This document shows, piece after piece, positions 7,520 through 14,536 of a stretch of 14,536 nt of DNA. A model generated the notes under the pieces. That model saw only the letters and a list, made by a program, of their open reading frames with translations, was not told the DNA's origin and did no database searches. The position numbers and the translations under genes were made by a program. The stretch's first letter is position 1. Every line of letters starts with the position of its first letter. Source of the DNA: SIG587 sp045649505 (GTDB lineage: Bacteria > Bacillota > Clostridia > Oscillospirales > Acutalibacteraceae). Location: contig JAZRQA010000014.1 of NCBI GenBank assembly GCA_045649505.1, positions 1-14,536 of the forward strand, written 5' to 3'.

Positions 7520-7530
7520 ATTCTTGCTTT

Positions 7531-7551
7531 GCGAAGGTATTTTTCCATCGC
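7531..7551 (-). repeat. Imperfect inverted repeat in the lacZ leader
   Basis: GCGATGG and CCTTCGC on the minus strand form a 7-bp stem with one T-T mismatch around a 7-base A/T loop. It lies roughly 10-30 bases after the predicted transcript start and 24 bases before the start codon, a typical place for a repressor operator. No regulator gene is adjacent. Confidence 0.4.
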
Positions 7552-7566
7552 ATTATACTTATATTT

Positions 7567-7595
7567 AATTTACCATTTAAGTTAATATTTGTCAA
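7567..7595 (-). promoter_or_regulatory. lacZ promoter
   Basis: On the minus strand TTGACA (7590-7595), a 17-base spacer and TAAATT (7567-7572), preceded by TGG to give an extended -10. The start point would be near 7560, leaving a leader of about 55 bases. A TATAAT nearer the gene has a poorer -35 (TTAAAT, 17 bases away) and is a weaker alternative. Confidence 0.58.
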
Positions 7596-7654
7596 TGTGA
7601 AAATACAATAAAATGTCTAAATTTTATACTGCTTTTTAATAAAAAAATTAAATC

Positions 7655-7686
7655 AAAAACACGGTCGGCTAACCGACCGTGTTTTT
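7655..7686 (-). terminator. Terminator of the hrcA-grpE-dnaK-dnaJ operon
   Basis: A 14-bp perfect stem with core CACGGTCGG / CCGACCGTG, a 4-base loop and flanking A and T runs, beginning right at the dnaJ stop codon. On the minus strand it ends in TTTTT followed by an AT-rich tract. It is symmetrical enough to work in both directions and separates the heat-shock operon from lacZ. Confidence 0.88.
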
Positions 7687-8838
7687 TTAATCGAAGAAGT
7701 CTTTAAGCTTGTCGAAAAAGCTTTTATTTTTCCTATAATTTTTATCACTAGCGCTCTTTTCGAACTCTTTAAGTTTATCCTTTTGCTCGCGGTTTAAATC
7801 CTTAGGAATTTCAACCACGATTTTTACAAATTGGTCACCCTTGCCCGAATAATTAAGACGCTGAATTCCCTTACCCTTAAGCTTAAATTCATCACCGGGC
7901 TGTGTACCCTCGTGAATGTTGAACTTCACCTTACCGTCAAGGGTTGGAACGGTTATCTCGGCGCCCAGAGCCGCCTGCGTAAAGGTTATGGGAATCTCAC
8001 AATAAACGTCGTATCCGTCACGCTCAAAAATGGGGTGGGGACGCACCGTAACATTTATGCGAAGGTCTCCCGAAGGTCCGCCGTTTACACCTGCATCACC
8101 GCCGCCGCGAACGCTTATAACCTGATTGTCGTCAATACCCGCGGGGATATCCACGGTGCGCTCAACGGTGTGGCGTATTCTTCCCTTACCAGAACATTTT
8201 GGACAGGGGTCCTCTATTATCTTACCGCTGCCGCGGCACTGCTCACAGGGTCTGGTGGACTGCATTGCGCCAAAGGGCGTGCGCTGCATTACGGTTACCT
8301 GACCCGTTCCGTTACAATGGGTACAGGTTTTTGCGCTCGTACCCTTTTTTGCGCCCGAACCGCCGCACTGCTCACAGGTATCTATCTTTTGAATTTTCAC
8401 GGTCTTTTTACAGCCCTTAGCAGCCTCTTCAAAGGAAAGATTAACAACTATCTCACAATCGGCTCCCCTACGAGGTGCGTTTGGATTAGACCTTCTGCCG
8501 CCGCCGAAACCGCCGCCGAACATACTGCCTAATATATCACCCAGGTCACCGAAATCTCCAAAACCGCCGAATCCGCCGCCAAATCCGCCGCCGCCTGCGC
8601 CGAAGTTGGGGTCAACGCCTGCGTGACCGAACTGGTCATAGCGGGCGCGTTTTTCCTTGTCGGACAGCACTTCGTAGGCTTCGTTAACCTCTTTAAAGCT
8701 TTTTTCCGCCTCGGCATCACCCGGATGCAGATCGGGATGGTACTTCTTTGCCGCCTTGCGGTAGGCTTTTTTAAGTTCGTCATCACCGACGCCCTTTTCA
8801 ACGCCTAAGACCTCATAATAATCTCTTTTATCTGCCAC
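7687..8838 (-). CDS. dnaJ: Chaperone DnaJ (Hsp40)
   Basis: Co-chaperone that delivers unfolded proteins to DnaK and stimulates its ATPase. It is a complete class A (type I) DnaJ of 383 aa: J domain (about 5-70) with the HPD tripeptide at 34-36, a Gly/Phe-rich linker (about 77-115), and a zinc-finger domain with four CxxCxGxG repeats beginning at Cys155, 172, 198 and 212. The C-terminal peptide-binding domains follow (about 220-345). The start is GTG at 8838, supported by TAGGAG 8 to 9 bases upstream; no better ATG is near. It is last in the heat-shock operon, 70 bases after dnaK, with a hairpin in between, and is followed directly by the terminator. The GTG start and hairpin may lower its yield relative to DnaK. 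Identification is firm. Confidence 0.98.
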   Translation of the reverse strand: MADKRDYYEVLGVEKGVGDDELKKAYRKAAKKYHPDLHPGDAEAEKSFKEVNEAYEVLSDKEKRARYDQFGHAGVDPNFGAGGGGFGGGFGGFGDFGDLGDILGSMFGGGFGGGRRSNPNAPRRGADCEIVVNLSFEEAAKGCKKTVKIQKIDTCEQCGGSGAKKGTSAKTCTHCNGTGQVTVMQRTPFGAMQSTRPCEQCRGSGKIIEDPCPKCSGKGRIRHTVERTVDIPAGIDDNQVISVRGGGDAGVNGGPSGDLRINVTVRPHPIFERDGYDVYCEIPITFTQAALGAEITVPTLDGKVKFNIHEGTQPGDEFKLKGKGIQRLNYSGKGDQFVKIVVEIPKDLNREQKDKLKEFEKSASDKNYRKNKSFFDKLKDFFD

Positions 8839-8868
8839 AAAAGTATCTCCTAACAGAAAATATGTAAC

Positions 8869-8889
8869 GGGCAGCCACAGGGACTGCCC
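8869..8889 (-). other. Hairpin between dnaK and dnaJ
   Basis: In minus-strand RNA GGGCAG-U-CC and GG-CUGCCC form an 8-bp stem with one bulged U and a CUGU loop. No T-run follows it, so it is more likely an mRNA stabiliser or processing or attenuation element than a full terminator. It starts 19 bases after the dnaK stop codon. Confidence 0.55.
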
Positions 8890-8908
8890 CTCACATTAAC
8901 TTTGTTAT

Positions 8909-10747
8909 TTATTTGTTCTCATCAACATCGGTGAAGTCTGCCTCGTAAACATTGGGGTCACCCTGAGGTGCCTGTGAATCGGGGGCTGCTCCGCCTGCTG
9001 CCTGCTGAGCCTCGGCAGCAGCCTTGTATACCTTTTCGGATACGGCATAAAGGTGCTTTTGAAGCTCCTCTTGTTTTGCCTTTATCTCATCAGCGTTGTC
9101 ACCCTTAAGAGCCTCTTTTAAAGCCTCCTTAGCGGTGTTGATAGTATTCTTTTCTTCCTCGGTCAGCTTATCGCCGAACTCGTTTACGGTCTTCTCGGTC
9201 TGATAAATCATCTGATCTGCACCGTTTCTAAGGTCGATATCCTCGCGGCGTTTCTTATCCTCAGCGGCAAACTGCTCAGCCTCTTTAACAGCCTTGTCAA
9301 TATCCTCTTTAGACATATTTGTATTGGAGGTAATGGTGATGGACTGCTCCTTACCCGTACCTAAATCCTTAGCCGAAACGTGAACTATGCCGTTGGCATC
9401 GATATCAAAGGTAACCTCTATCTGAGGAATACCGCGGGGCGCGGGAGCAATACCGTCAAGGTGGAATACGCCGAGAGTTTTGTTATCCTTCGCAAACTCG
9501 CGCTCACCCTGAAGAACGTGAACCTCAACAGAGGTCTGACCATCAGCCGCGGTCGAGAATATCTGACTCTTCTTGGCGGGAATGGTGGTATTACGGTCGA
9601 TAACCTTGGTAGAAACACCACCCATTGTTTCGATGCCGAGGGAGAGAGGAGTAACATCAAGGAGAAGCAGGCCCTTAACGTCGCCGCCAAGTACACCGCC
9701 CTGAATTGCGGCACCTATTGCTACGCACTCATCGGGGTTAATGCCCTTAAAGGGATCGGTTCCGATAAATTTCTTAACAGCTTCCTGAACGGCGGGGATA
9801 CGGCTTGAACCGCCCACCATAAGAACCTTGTTTATATCGCCTGTATTAAGACCCGAATCAGCAAGAGCCTGACGAACGGGACCCATTGTAGCCTCAACAA
9901 GATCAGCAGTAAGCTCGTTGAATTTTGCTCTTGTAAGTGTGGTTTCAAAATGCTTGGGGCCATTGGAATCGGCAGTAATGAAGGGCAGATTTATATCGGT
10001 AGAGGACATACCCGAAAGGTCGATTTTAGCCTTTTCCGCAGCCTCTTTAATACGCTGCATAGCCATTTTATCACCTGTGATATCAATGCCCTGCTCGGCC
10101 TTAAAGGTATCGGTGATATATTTCATTACGCGAGCATCAAAATCGTCACCGCCCAGACGGTTATTACCTGCAGTTGCAAGAACCTCCTGAACACCGTCAC
10201 CCATTTCGATAATAGATACATCAAAGGTACCGCCGCCAAGGTCATAAACCATAACCTTCTGGTCGGTTTCCTTATCAATACTGTAGGCAAGAGCCGCTGC
10301 AGTAGGCTCGTTTATAATACGCTTTACCTCAAGACCTGCTATTTTACCTGCATCCTTGGTTGCCTGACGCTGAGCATCGGTAAAATATGCAGGAACAGTA
10401 ATAACAGCCTCGGTAACGGTTTGACCTAAATAGCTTTCGGCATCGGCCTTAAGCTTTTGAAGAATGATAGCCGAAATTTCCTGAGGAGTATACTTCTTCT
10501 CATCAATAGCAACTGTATAAGCAGAGCCCATTTCACGCTTTATAGAGCTTATTGTACGGTCGGGATTGGTGATAGCCTGACGCTTCGCAACCTGACCTAC
10601 CATGCGCTCACCCGTCTTTGAAAAAGCAACAACACTGGGGGTTGTTCTTGCACCCTCAGCATTAGCAATAACTACAGGCTCACCGCCTTCCATAACGGCT
10701 ACGCAGGAATTAGTTGTACCTAAGTCGATTCCTATAATTTTTCCCAT
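8909..10747 (-). CDS. dnaK: Chaperone DnaK (Hsp70)
   Basis: ATP-driven cytoplasmic chaperone that binds exposed hydrophobic segments and works with DnaJ and GrpE. It is a complete protein of 612 aa. The nucleotide-binding domain has GIDLGTTNS (6-14), NEPTAAALAY (146-155), DLGGGTFDVS (169-178) and MVGGSSRIP (310-318); the linker GLLLLDVTPLSLG lies at about 359-371, and the substrate-binding domain and helical lid fill the rest. It lacks the roughly 24-residue insert in the first quadrant found in Gram-negative Hsp70s (IKREMGSAYTVAIDEKKYTP around 69-88), a marker of Gram-positive DnaK. The tail ends in DVDENK, after a Gln/Ala/Gly-rich stretch. The ATG follows AAGGAG by 9 bases. It is third in the operon, 33 bases after grpE. 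Confidence 0.99.
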   Translation of the reverse strand: MGKIIGIDLGTTNSCVAVMEGGEPVVIANAEGARTTPSVVAFSKTGERMVGQVAKRQAITNPDRTISSIKREMGSAYTVAIDEKKYTPQEISAIILQKLKADAESYLGQTVTEAVITVPAYFTDAQRQATKDAGKIAGLEVKRIINEPTAAALAYSIDKETDQKVMVYDLGGGTFDVSIIEMGDGVQEVLATAGNNRLGGDDFDARVMKYITDTFKAEQGIDITGDKMAMQRIKEAAEKAKIDLSGMSSTDINLPFITADSNGPKHFETTLTRAKFNELTADLVEATMGPVRQALADSGLNTGDINKVLMVGGSSRIPAVQEAVKKFIGTDPFKGINPDECVAIGAAIQGGVLGGDVKGLLLLDVTPLSLGIETMGGVSTKVIDRNTTIPAKKSQIFSTAADGQTSVEVHVLQGEREFAKDNKTLGVFHLDGIAPAPRGIPQIEVTFDIDANGIVHVSAKDLGTGKEQSITITSNTNMSKEDIDKAVKEAEQFAAEDKKRREDIDLRNGADQMIYQTEKTVNEFGDKLTEEEKNTINTAKEALKEALKGDNADEIKAKQEELQKHLYAVSEKVYKAAAEAQQAAGGAAPDSQAPQGDPNVYEADFTDVDENK

Positions 10748-10780
10748 TTTGATTATCTCCTTTTAAATAAATATATTTTC

Positions 10781-11314
10781 TTAGTTCGCTACCTTGACCA
10801 TTGCGGCCCTGATAACGGTATCGCCTATCTTATAGCCCTTTTGAAGGACTTCAGCTATAACATTTTCACCGAAATTATCATCCTCAATATGCATTACCGC
10901 CTCGTGAAGGTTGGGGTCAAAGGGATCCCCAGCGGCGGCAATTTCGGTAACTCCCAGCTTTTCAGTAATGCCTACAAGCTGCTTGACTATCATTTCAACA
11001 CCCTTGGCGTAATCGGGTGAATCCTTATCAGCAGCAAGTGCTCTGTCTGCATTATCAAGTATGGGGAGCAAATTCTTTATTATTGAAGCCTTTGAATACT
11101 CGGCTGTGGAAAGTCGCTCACGCTCGGTGCGCTTTTTAAAGTTATCAAACTCAGCTGCAGTGCGAAGCAGCAGATCCTGCTTTGCTTCAAGCTCAGCTTT
11201 AAGCCTTTGTATCTCGTCGTCCTTTTTATTCTTTCGTTCCTTTTTCTCTTTTACAGGCTCCGCCTTAACAGACTCGGTCTGCTCGGTATCTGAGACCTTT
11301 TTTTCCTCTGACAT
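10781..11314 (-). CDS. grpE: Nucleotide exchange factor GrpE
   Basis: Dimeric factor that releases ADP from DnaK and helps set its temperature response. It is 177 aa from the chosen ATG at 11314 (MSEEKKVSDT). The acidic/Lys-rich N-terminus (about 1-40) and long helix with heptad character (about 30-85, QRLKAELEAKQDLLLRTAAE) are typical, followed by the compact beta domain with GDPFDPNLHEAVMHIED (about 125-141) and a GYKIGDTVIRAAMVKV ending. A reading ten residues longer exists, but GGAGGAC 5 to 9 bases before 11314 supports the shorter one. The ribosome site lies in the last codons of hrcA, and only 4 bases separate the hrcA stop from this start, so the two are probably translationally coupled. 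Confidence 0.97.
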   Translation of the reverse strand: MSEEKKVSDTEQTESVKAEPVKEKKERKNKKDDEIQRLKAELEAKQDLLLRTAAEFDNFKKRTERERLSTAEYSKASIIKNLLPILDNADRALAADKDSPDYAKGVEMIVKQLVGITEKLGVTEIAAAGDPFDPNLHEAVMHIEDDNFGENVIAEVLQKGYKIGDTVIRAAMVKVAN

Positions 11315-11318
11315 ATTA

Positions 11319-12353
11319 TCAGTCCTCCATATCTCTAAGTACACGGGTCATTATGTCCCCTGCCTTCTCGGCAATGTAGGCGAGGCTTGGTATTATCTGA
11401 GCATAAGACATACGCTCAGGTCCCACAACACCTATTCTGCCATACTCACCGTTTCCGGTGTTAAAGCTTGCTATAATAACTGTTGAAGAGCAGCGTCGGG
11501 CAAAATGCATTTCACTGCCAAACAGTACGCTTATCGGTTTATTTACATCACAAAGCATTGATATTAGTGCTTCACGGTGGTCAAATAGAGAAAGTATATC
11601 GCGTGCATCGGCATCGTTTTTACACACCGTAAATATGTTCGCCTGCCCGTCCAGCTCAAGTGTTGCACGGCTGACCTCATCTATCATCTCAAAAAGCACG
11701 GTCAGCACCGGCATAAGGGCAAGTGCATCGGCTCCCGCACAGACTATAAGACTTTGCAAAAAGGCGGGGGTTATTCTACCTACAGGTACGCCTATTATCT
11801 TTTCCTTTAAAAGCTTTTCAAATACCGAAATACTTTGAGGCGTAAGCGCGGCAGAGGTTCTGCAAAGGCGGCTTCGCGCCCTACCGTGCGACGTTATTAG
11901 CACAAGCATTGCGCTATGCCTTCCAAGCGGTATAAGTTGAGCACGGGTAATGTAACTATTCTCCCCTGCTACTGTTGCCGAAATAGCGGGAAGCCCTGTA
12001 AGCCTTGATACCACACGGGAAATTCCCGCGGGAATATGCTCAGGGTCATCCGATACTGAGAAGAGCATATTATCTATAGCCTCGCGCCCTGCAGAGGAAA
12101 GTGTGTGTGATTTAGGCAAGCTTTCCACATATAATCTGTAAGCGTTGCTTGTGGGTATTCGGCCTGCGGAGGTGTGGGGCTGTTCAAGGAACCCCAGCTC
12201 GCACAGCTCGCTCATTTCATTTCTTAATGTTGCAGATGAGGGCGCATTTTCAAGAAGCTCGGTAAGCGCTTTTGAGCCGACGGGCTCGCCCGTACGGATA
12301 TACGCTTCAACAAGAGCAAGCACTATTGCCTGTTTTCTTGTGCTGAGTTCCAT
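11319..12353 (-). CDS. hrcA: Heat-inducible transcription repressor HrcA
   Basis: Repressor that binds CIRCE and blocks heat-shock chaperone operons until it is inactivated by heat or by lack of GroEL. It is 344 aa, the usual length. The N-terminal winged-helix segment carries the family signature: RTGEPVGSKAL (about 20-30), SSATLRNEMSELCELGFLEQPHTSAGRIPT (about 39-68). The middle and C-terminal GAF-like region follows. The start at 12353 (MELSTRKQ) has GGGGG 7 bases upstream; a longer reading would begin with a GTG inside CIRCE and is rejected. It is first in the operon and overlaps the grpE ribosome site. Its own promoter carries CIRCE, so it should be autoregulated. Confidence 0.97.
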   Translation of the reverse strand: MELSTRKQAIVLALVEAYIRTGEPVGSKALTELLENAPSSATLRNEMSELCELGFLEQPHTSAGRIPTSNAYRLYVESLPKSHTLSSAGREAIDNMLFSVSDDPEHIPAGISRVVSRLTGLPAISATVAGENSYITRAQLIPLGRHSAMLVLITSHGRARSRLCRTSAALTPQSISVFEKLLKEKIIGVPVGRITPAFLQSLIVCAGADALALMPVLTVLFEMIDEVSRATLELDGQANIFTVCKNDADARDILSLFDHREALISMLCDVNKPISVLFGSEMHFARRCSSTVIIASFNTGNGEYGRIGVVGPERMSYAQIIPSLAYIAEKAGDIMTRVLRDMED

Positions 12354-12373
12354 ATTCCGTCCCCCTTTTTGTT

Positions 12374-12400
12374 TTAGCACTCAAAGCACGCGAGTGCTAA
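12374..12400 (-). promoter_or_regulatory. CIRCE operator (HrcA binding site)
   Basis: A perfect inverted repeat, TTAGCACTC-N9-GAGTGCTAA, identical to the CIRCE consensus. It begins within a few bases of the predicted hrcA transcript start and lies in the leader, where HrcA binding would block initiation. It is the only consensus CIRCE seen in the window, so HrcA control here appears limited to the hrcA-grpE-dnaK-dnaJ operon. Confidence 0.98.
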
Positions 12401-12408
12401 CTGTTAAT

Positions 12409-12437
12409 AATTTACCACCAAGATCGTCGTTTGTCAA
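12409..12437 (-). promoter_or_regulatory. Promoter of the hrcA-grpE-dnaK-dnaJ operon
   Basis: On the minus strand TTGACA (12432-12437), a 17-base spacer and TAAATT (12409-12414) with a preceding TGG (extended -10). The start would fall near 12402, directly before CIRCE. This is a housekeeping sigma-A type promoter, as expected for HrcA-controlled class I heat-shock genes. Confidence 0.82.
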
Positions 12438-12602
12438 TAGGTTTTTATGAATATTTTGTAAATATTTTTTGACTTTCCCTGACCTTAACGGTTTACCATT
12501 GCTAAAACATTCAAAAAACGCGTTGTTTTTTATATATTTATATGTAATTTGCAAAATTTTTAAAAAAATAGAAATTTTTGCTTTTCTTTTGACCAAATTA
12601 TT

Positions 12603-12610
12603 GGTATAAT
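12603..12610 (+). promoter_or_regulatory. ppdK promoter (extended -10 type)
   Basis: TGG followed by TATAAT (12605-12610) is a consensus extended -10. A matching -35 at 17 bases is poor (TTTTCT); the TTGACC at 12588-12593 or so is only about 10 bases away, too close to serve. A/T runs upstream may compensate. The start would be near 12617, giving a leader of about 70 bases. Confidence 0.6.
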
Positions 12611-12618
12611 AAAGTGCT

Positions 12619-12632
12619 GCCTTATATAAGGC
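12619..12632 (+). repeat. Perfect 14-bp palindrome in the ppdK leader
   Basis: GCCTTATATAAGGC is a perfect palindrome with no spacer, placed at about the first transcribed bases of ppdK, a standard position for a repressor operator. As RNA it would be a weak hairpin, so a DNA-binding dyad is more likely. The regulator is not known. Confidence 0.5.
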
Positions 12633-12648
12633 GTGAATTTGTTAAAAA

Positions 12649-12662
12649 ATGGATTTATCCAT
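12649..12662 (+). repeat. Second inverted repeat in the ppdK leader
   Basis: ATGGAT-TT-ATCCAT is a 6-bp inverted repeat with a 2-base centre, 8 bases before the AGGAGG ribosome site of ppdK. It could be a second operator or, as RNA, a small 5-bp hairpin with a UUUA loop. It does not match the first palindrome in sequence. Confidence 0.4.
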
Positions 12663-12686
12663 AAAAAATTAGGAGGTTGACTAGAA

Positions 12687-14536
12687 ATGAGTCACAAGTA
12701 CGTTTACCTGTTCAGCGAAGGCGACGCAAAAATGCGTGAGCTTCTCGGCGGTAAGGGTGCAAACCTGGCTGAGATGACCAAGATAGGTCTTCCCGTTCCT
12801 CAGGGCTTCACCGTAACCACCGAAGCATGTACTCAGTATTATGAGGACGGCAGAAAAATCAATGATGACATTCAGGCACAGATCATGGAGTTCATCGACA
12901 AAATGGAAGGTATCACCGGTAAGAAGTTCGGCGATAAGGAAAATCCCCTTCTCGTTTCGGTTCGTTCCGGCGCCCGCGCATCTATGCCCGGTATGATGGA
13001 TACCATTCTTAACCTTGGTCTTAACGAGGACGTTGTTGAGACTATGGCTGCAAAGAGCGGCAACGCCCGTTGGGCTTATGACTGCTACCGTCGTTTCATT
13101 CAGATGTATTCTGACGTAGTTATGGAAGTTGGTAAGAAGTATTTTGAAGAGCTTATCGACAAGATGAAGGAAGAAAAGGGAGTTACTCAGGACGTTGATC
13201 TCACTGCTGACGACCTTAAGACCCTTGCTAACCAGTTCAAGGCTGAATATAAGTCCAAGATCGGTAAGGACTTCCCCACCGATCCTAAGGAGCAGTTAAT
13301 GGGTGCCGTTGAGGCTGTTTTCCGTTCCTGGGACAACCCCCGTGCAAACGTTTACCGTCGTGACAACGATATTCCCTATTCCTGGGGTACCGCTGTTAAC
13401 GTTCAGATGATGGCATTCGGTAATATGGGTGACAACTGCGGTACAGGTGTTGCCTTTACCCGTGACCCTGCAACCGGTGAGCCCGGCCTTATGGGTGAGT
13501 TCCTCACCAACGCTCAGGGCGAAGACGTTGTTGCCGGTGTTCGTACTCCTATGCCTATTGCTGAAATGGCCGAGAAGTTCCCCGCAGCTTTCGAAGAGTT
13601 CAAGAAAGTTTGCGCTATTCTTGAAGACCATTACCGCGATATGCAGGATATGGAGTTCACCGTTGAAGACGGAAAGCTTTATATGCTCCAGACCCGTAAC
13701 GGTAAGCGTACCGCTAAGGCTGCTTTAAAGATTGCTTGTGACCTTGTTGACGAGGGTATGATCGACAAGAAGCAGGCTGTTGCTATGATCGACCCCAGAA
13801 ACCTCGATACCCTTCTCCATCCCCAGTTTGATGCTAAGGCATTAAAGGCTGCTGTTCCTGCAGGTAAGGGTCTTGGCGCTTCCCCCGGTGCCGCTTGCGG
13901 TAAGGTTGTATTTACTGCTGAAGATGCTGAAGAATGGAACAACCGCGGCGAGAAGGTAGTTCTTGTTCGTCTTGAGACCTCTCCCGAAGATATCACCGGT
14001 ATGAAGGCTTCTCAGGGTATCCTCACCGTTCGCGGTGGTATGACCTCCCACGCAGCCGTTGTTGCCCGTGGTATGGGTACCTGCTGCGTTTCCGGTTGCG
14101 GCGAAATCATTATGGATGAAGAAAATAAGAAGTTCACCCTTGCAGGCAAAACCTACAATGAGGGCGACTATATCTCCATCGACGGTTCTACAGGTAATAT
14201 TTACGATGGCATCATCCCCACTGTTGACGCTGAAATCGCAGGCGAGTTCGGCAGAATTATGGAGTGGGCTGATGAGTTCAGAACCCTTAAGGTTCGCACC
14301 AATGCTGATACTCCTGCCGATGCTAAGAAGGCAAGAGAGTTAGGTGCTGAGGGTATCGGTCTTTGCCGTACCGAGCATATGTTCTTCGAGGCAGAGAGAA
14401 TTGCTGCTTTCCGTGAGATGATCTGCTCCGATACAGTAGAGGCAAGAGAAGCTGCTCTTGCTAAGATTCTCCCCTATCAGCAGGGCGACTTTGAGAAGCT
14501 TTACGAAGCACTTGAAGGCAACCCCGTTTGCATCCG
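12687..14536 (+). CDS. ppdK: Pyruvate, phosphate dikinase, N-terminal 70% (runs off right edge)
   Basis: Reversible conversion of pyruvate, ATP and phosphate to phosphoenolpyruvate, AMP and pyrophosphate; in anaerobes it works in glycolysis or gluconeogenesis. 616 complete codons are present with no stop; family members are about 875 aa. The N-terminal ATP-grasp domain has GGKGANLAEM (21-30) and SVRSGARASMPGMMDTI (91-107). The swivelling phosphohistidine domain has GGMTSHAAVVARG with His455, and the start of the PEP/pyruvate-binding barrel has GLCRTEHMF with Arg561. These numbers equal those of the Clostridium symbiosum enzyme, so there are no indels up to here. The ATG follows AGGAGG by 10 bases. 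Lysine codons are mostly AAG and C-ending codons are frequent, unlike the more A/T-ending lacZ and envelope genes, which suggests high expression. It is transcribed away from the heat-shock operon. No PPDK regulatory protein gene is in view. Confidence 0.97.
   Translation, partial: MSHKYVYLFSEGDAKMRELLGGKGANLAEMTKIGLPVPQGFTVTTEACTQYYEDGRKINDDIQAQIMEFIDKMEGITGKKFGDKENPLLVSVRSGARASMPGMMDTILNLGLNEDVVETMAAKSGNARWAYDCYRRFIQMYSDVVMEVGKKYFEELIDKMKEEKGVTQDVDLTADDLKTLANQFKAEYKSKIGKDFPTDPKEQLMGAVEAVFRSWDNPRANVYRRDNDIPYSWGTAVNVQMMAFGNMGDNCGTGVAFTRDPATGEPGLMGEFLTNAQGEDVVAGVRTPMPIAEMAEKFPAAFEEFKKVCAILEDHYRDMQDMEFTVEDGKLYMLQTRNGKRTAKAALKIACDLVDEGMIDKKQAVAMIDPRNLDTLLHPQFDAKALKAAVPAGKGLGASPGAACGKVVFTAEDAEEWNNRGEKVVLVRLETSPEDITGMKASQGILTVRGGMTSHAAVVARGMGTCCVSGCGEIIMDEENKKFTLAGKTYNEGDYISIDGSTGNIYDGIIPTVDAEIAGEFGRIMEWADEFRTLKVRTNADTPADAKKARELGAEGIGLCRTEHMFFEAERIAAFREMICSDTVEAREAALAKILPYQQGDFEKLYEALEGNPVCI

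Larger units (their letters stand above)
12354..12686. other. Divergent intergenic region between hrcA and ppdK
   Basis: 333 bases without a convincing gene. From left to right it holds the hrcA ribosome site and leader, CIRCE (12374-12400), the hrcA promoter (12409-12437), about 165 very AT-rich bases with A- and T-runs, the ppdK promoter (12603-12610) and two palindromes in the ppdK leader. A 71-codon minus-strand open frame spans 12381-12596 but overlaps the promoter and ends in CIRCE; I do not believe it is coding. The A/T runs just upstream of the ppdK -10 may act as an UP element. Confidence 0.75.

Noticed and set aside
7831..8532. Long plus-strand open frame (233 codons) opposite dnaJ
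   Set aside because: It is antisense to the conserved zinc-finger and C-terminal domains of DnaJ, its composition follows from DnaJ codon use, and it shows no recognisable domain.
8470..8620. Repetitive GCC/CCG-rich stretch
   Set aside because: It encodes the Gly/Phe-rich linker of DnaJ and needs no other explanation.
9380..9808. Plus-strand open frame (142 codons) opposite dnaK
   Set aside because: It is a shadow of a highly conserved gene with no ribosome site or recognisable protein features.
12381..12596. 71-codon minus-strand open frame in the hrcA-ppdK gap
   Set aside because: It overlaps the hrcA promoter and ends in CIRCE, is dominated by Lys/Asn/Ile as expected from AT-rich DNA, and has no clear ribosome site.
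12541..12600. Inverted repeat of GCAAAATTTTT and AAATTTTTGC upstream of ppdK
   Set aside because: The arms need an insertion/deletion to align and consist almost wholly of A/T runs, so the match is expected by chance. At most it is an UP-element-like tract.
13296..13631. Minus-strand open frames opposite ppdK (also 13679-13996)
   Set aside because: ppdK is open through the whole stretch on the plus strand with family motifs and the expected residue numbering, so these are antisense shadows.
1..14536. Mobile element, CRISPR array, defence island or new multi-gene system
   Set aside because: No transposase, integrase, direct-repeat array or tRNA is visible, the reading frames are intact, and most genes are well-known housekeeping or catabolic types. 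Only the two-gene envelope unit is unnamed.

Overview
The window looks like a chromosomal segment of a low-to-mid GC Gram-positive bacterium of the class Clostridia, probably a gut anaerobe near the Ruminococcaceae/Oscillospiraceae. This is an inference from four things: the gene order hrcA-grpE-dnaK-dnaJ under a perfect CIRCE operator, a DnaK lacking the N-terminal-quadrant insert of Gram-negative Hsp70s, a type III glutamine synthetase, and a pyruvate phosphate dikinase whose key residues fall at the same numbers as the Clostridium symbiosum enzyme. Strong AGGAGG-type ribosome sites and TTGACA/TATAAT promoters agree.

Layout. Eight complete genes and one partial gene lie on the minus strand, and one partial gene lies on the plus strand. 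Reading the minus strand from right to left: hrcA, grpE, dnaK and dnaJ form one heat-shock operon (12353 down to 7687), closed by a strong hairpin terminator. lacZ, a large GH2 beta-galactosidase (7507-4544), has its own promoter and terminator. A two-gene envelope unit follows: a small membrane protein with a possible degenerate LytR-CpsA-Psr-like domain (4463-3819), then a transglutaminase-like lipoprotein (3804-2434). glnN follows (2337-250), with a promoter interleaved with the terminator hairpin of the gene before it. Last is the start of a beta-CASP/MBL-fold hydrolase gene running off the left edge. ppdK starts at 12687 on the plus strand and runs off the right edge. The 333-base gap between hrcA and ppdK holds both divergent promoters, CIRCE and two palindromes in the ppdK leader.

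How the genes relate. HrcA should repress its own operon through CIRCE, giving heat-inducible DnaK-DnaJ-GrpE. The other genes are separate transcription units: nitrogen assimilation (GlnN), galactoside hydrolysis (LacZ), interconversion of pyruvate and phosphoenolpyruvate (PpdK) and a surface pair of unknown purpose. I see no mobile element, CRISPR array, tRNA, rRNA or defence system, and no gene cluster that I would call a new system. The points worth a second look are small: a coiled-coil-like insertion inside the catalytic domain of LacZ, the unnamed envelope gene pair, and several operator-like dyads and hairpins in the leaders of glnN, lacZ, ppdK and the envelope unit.
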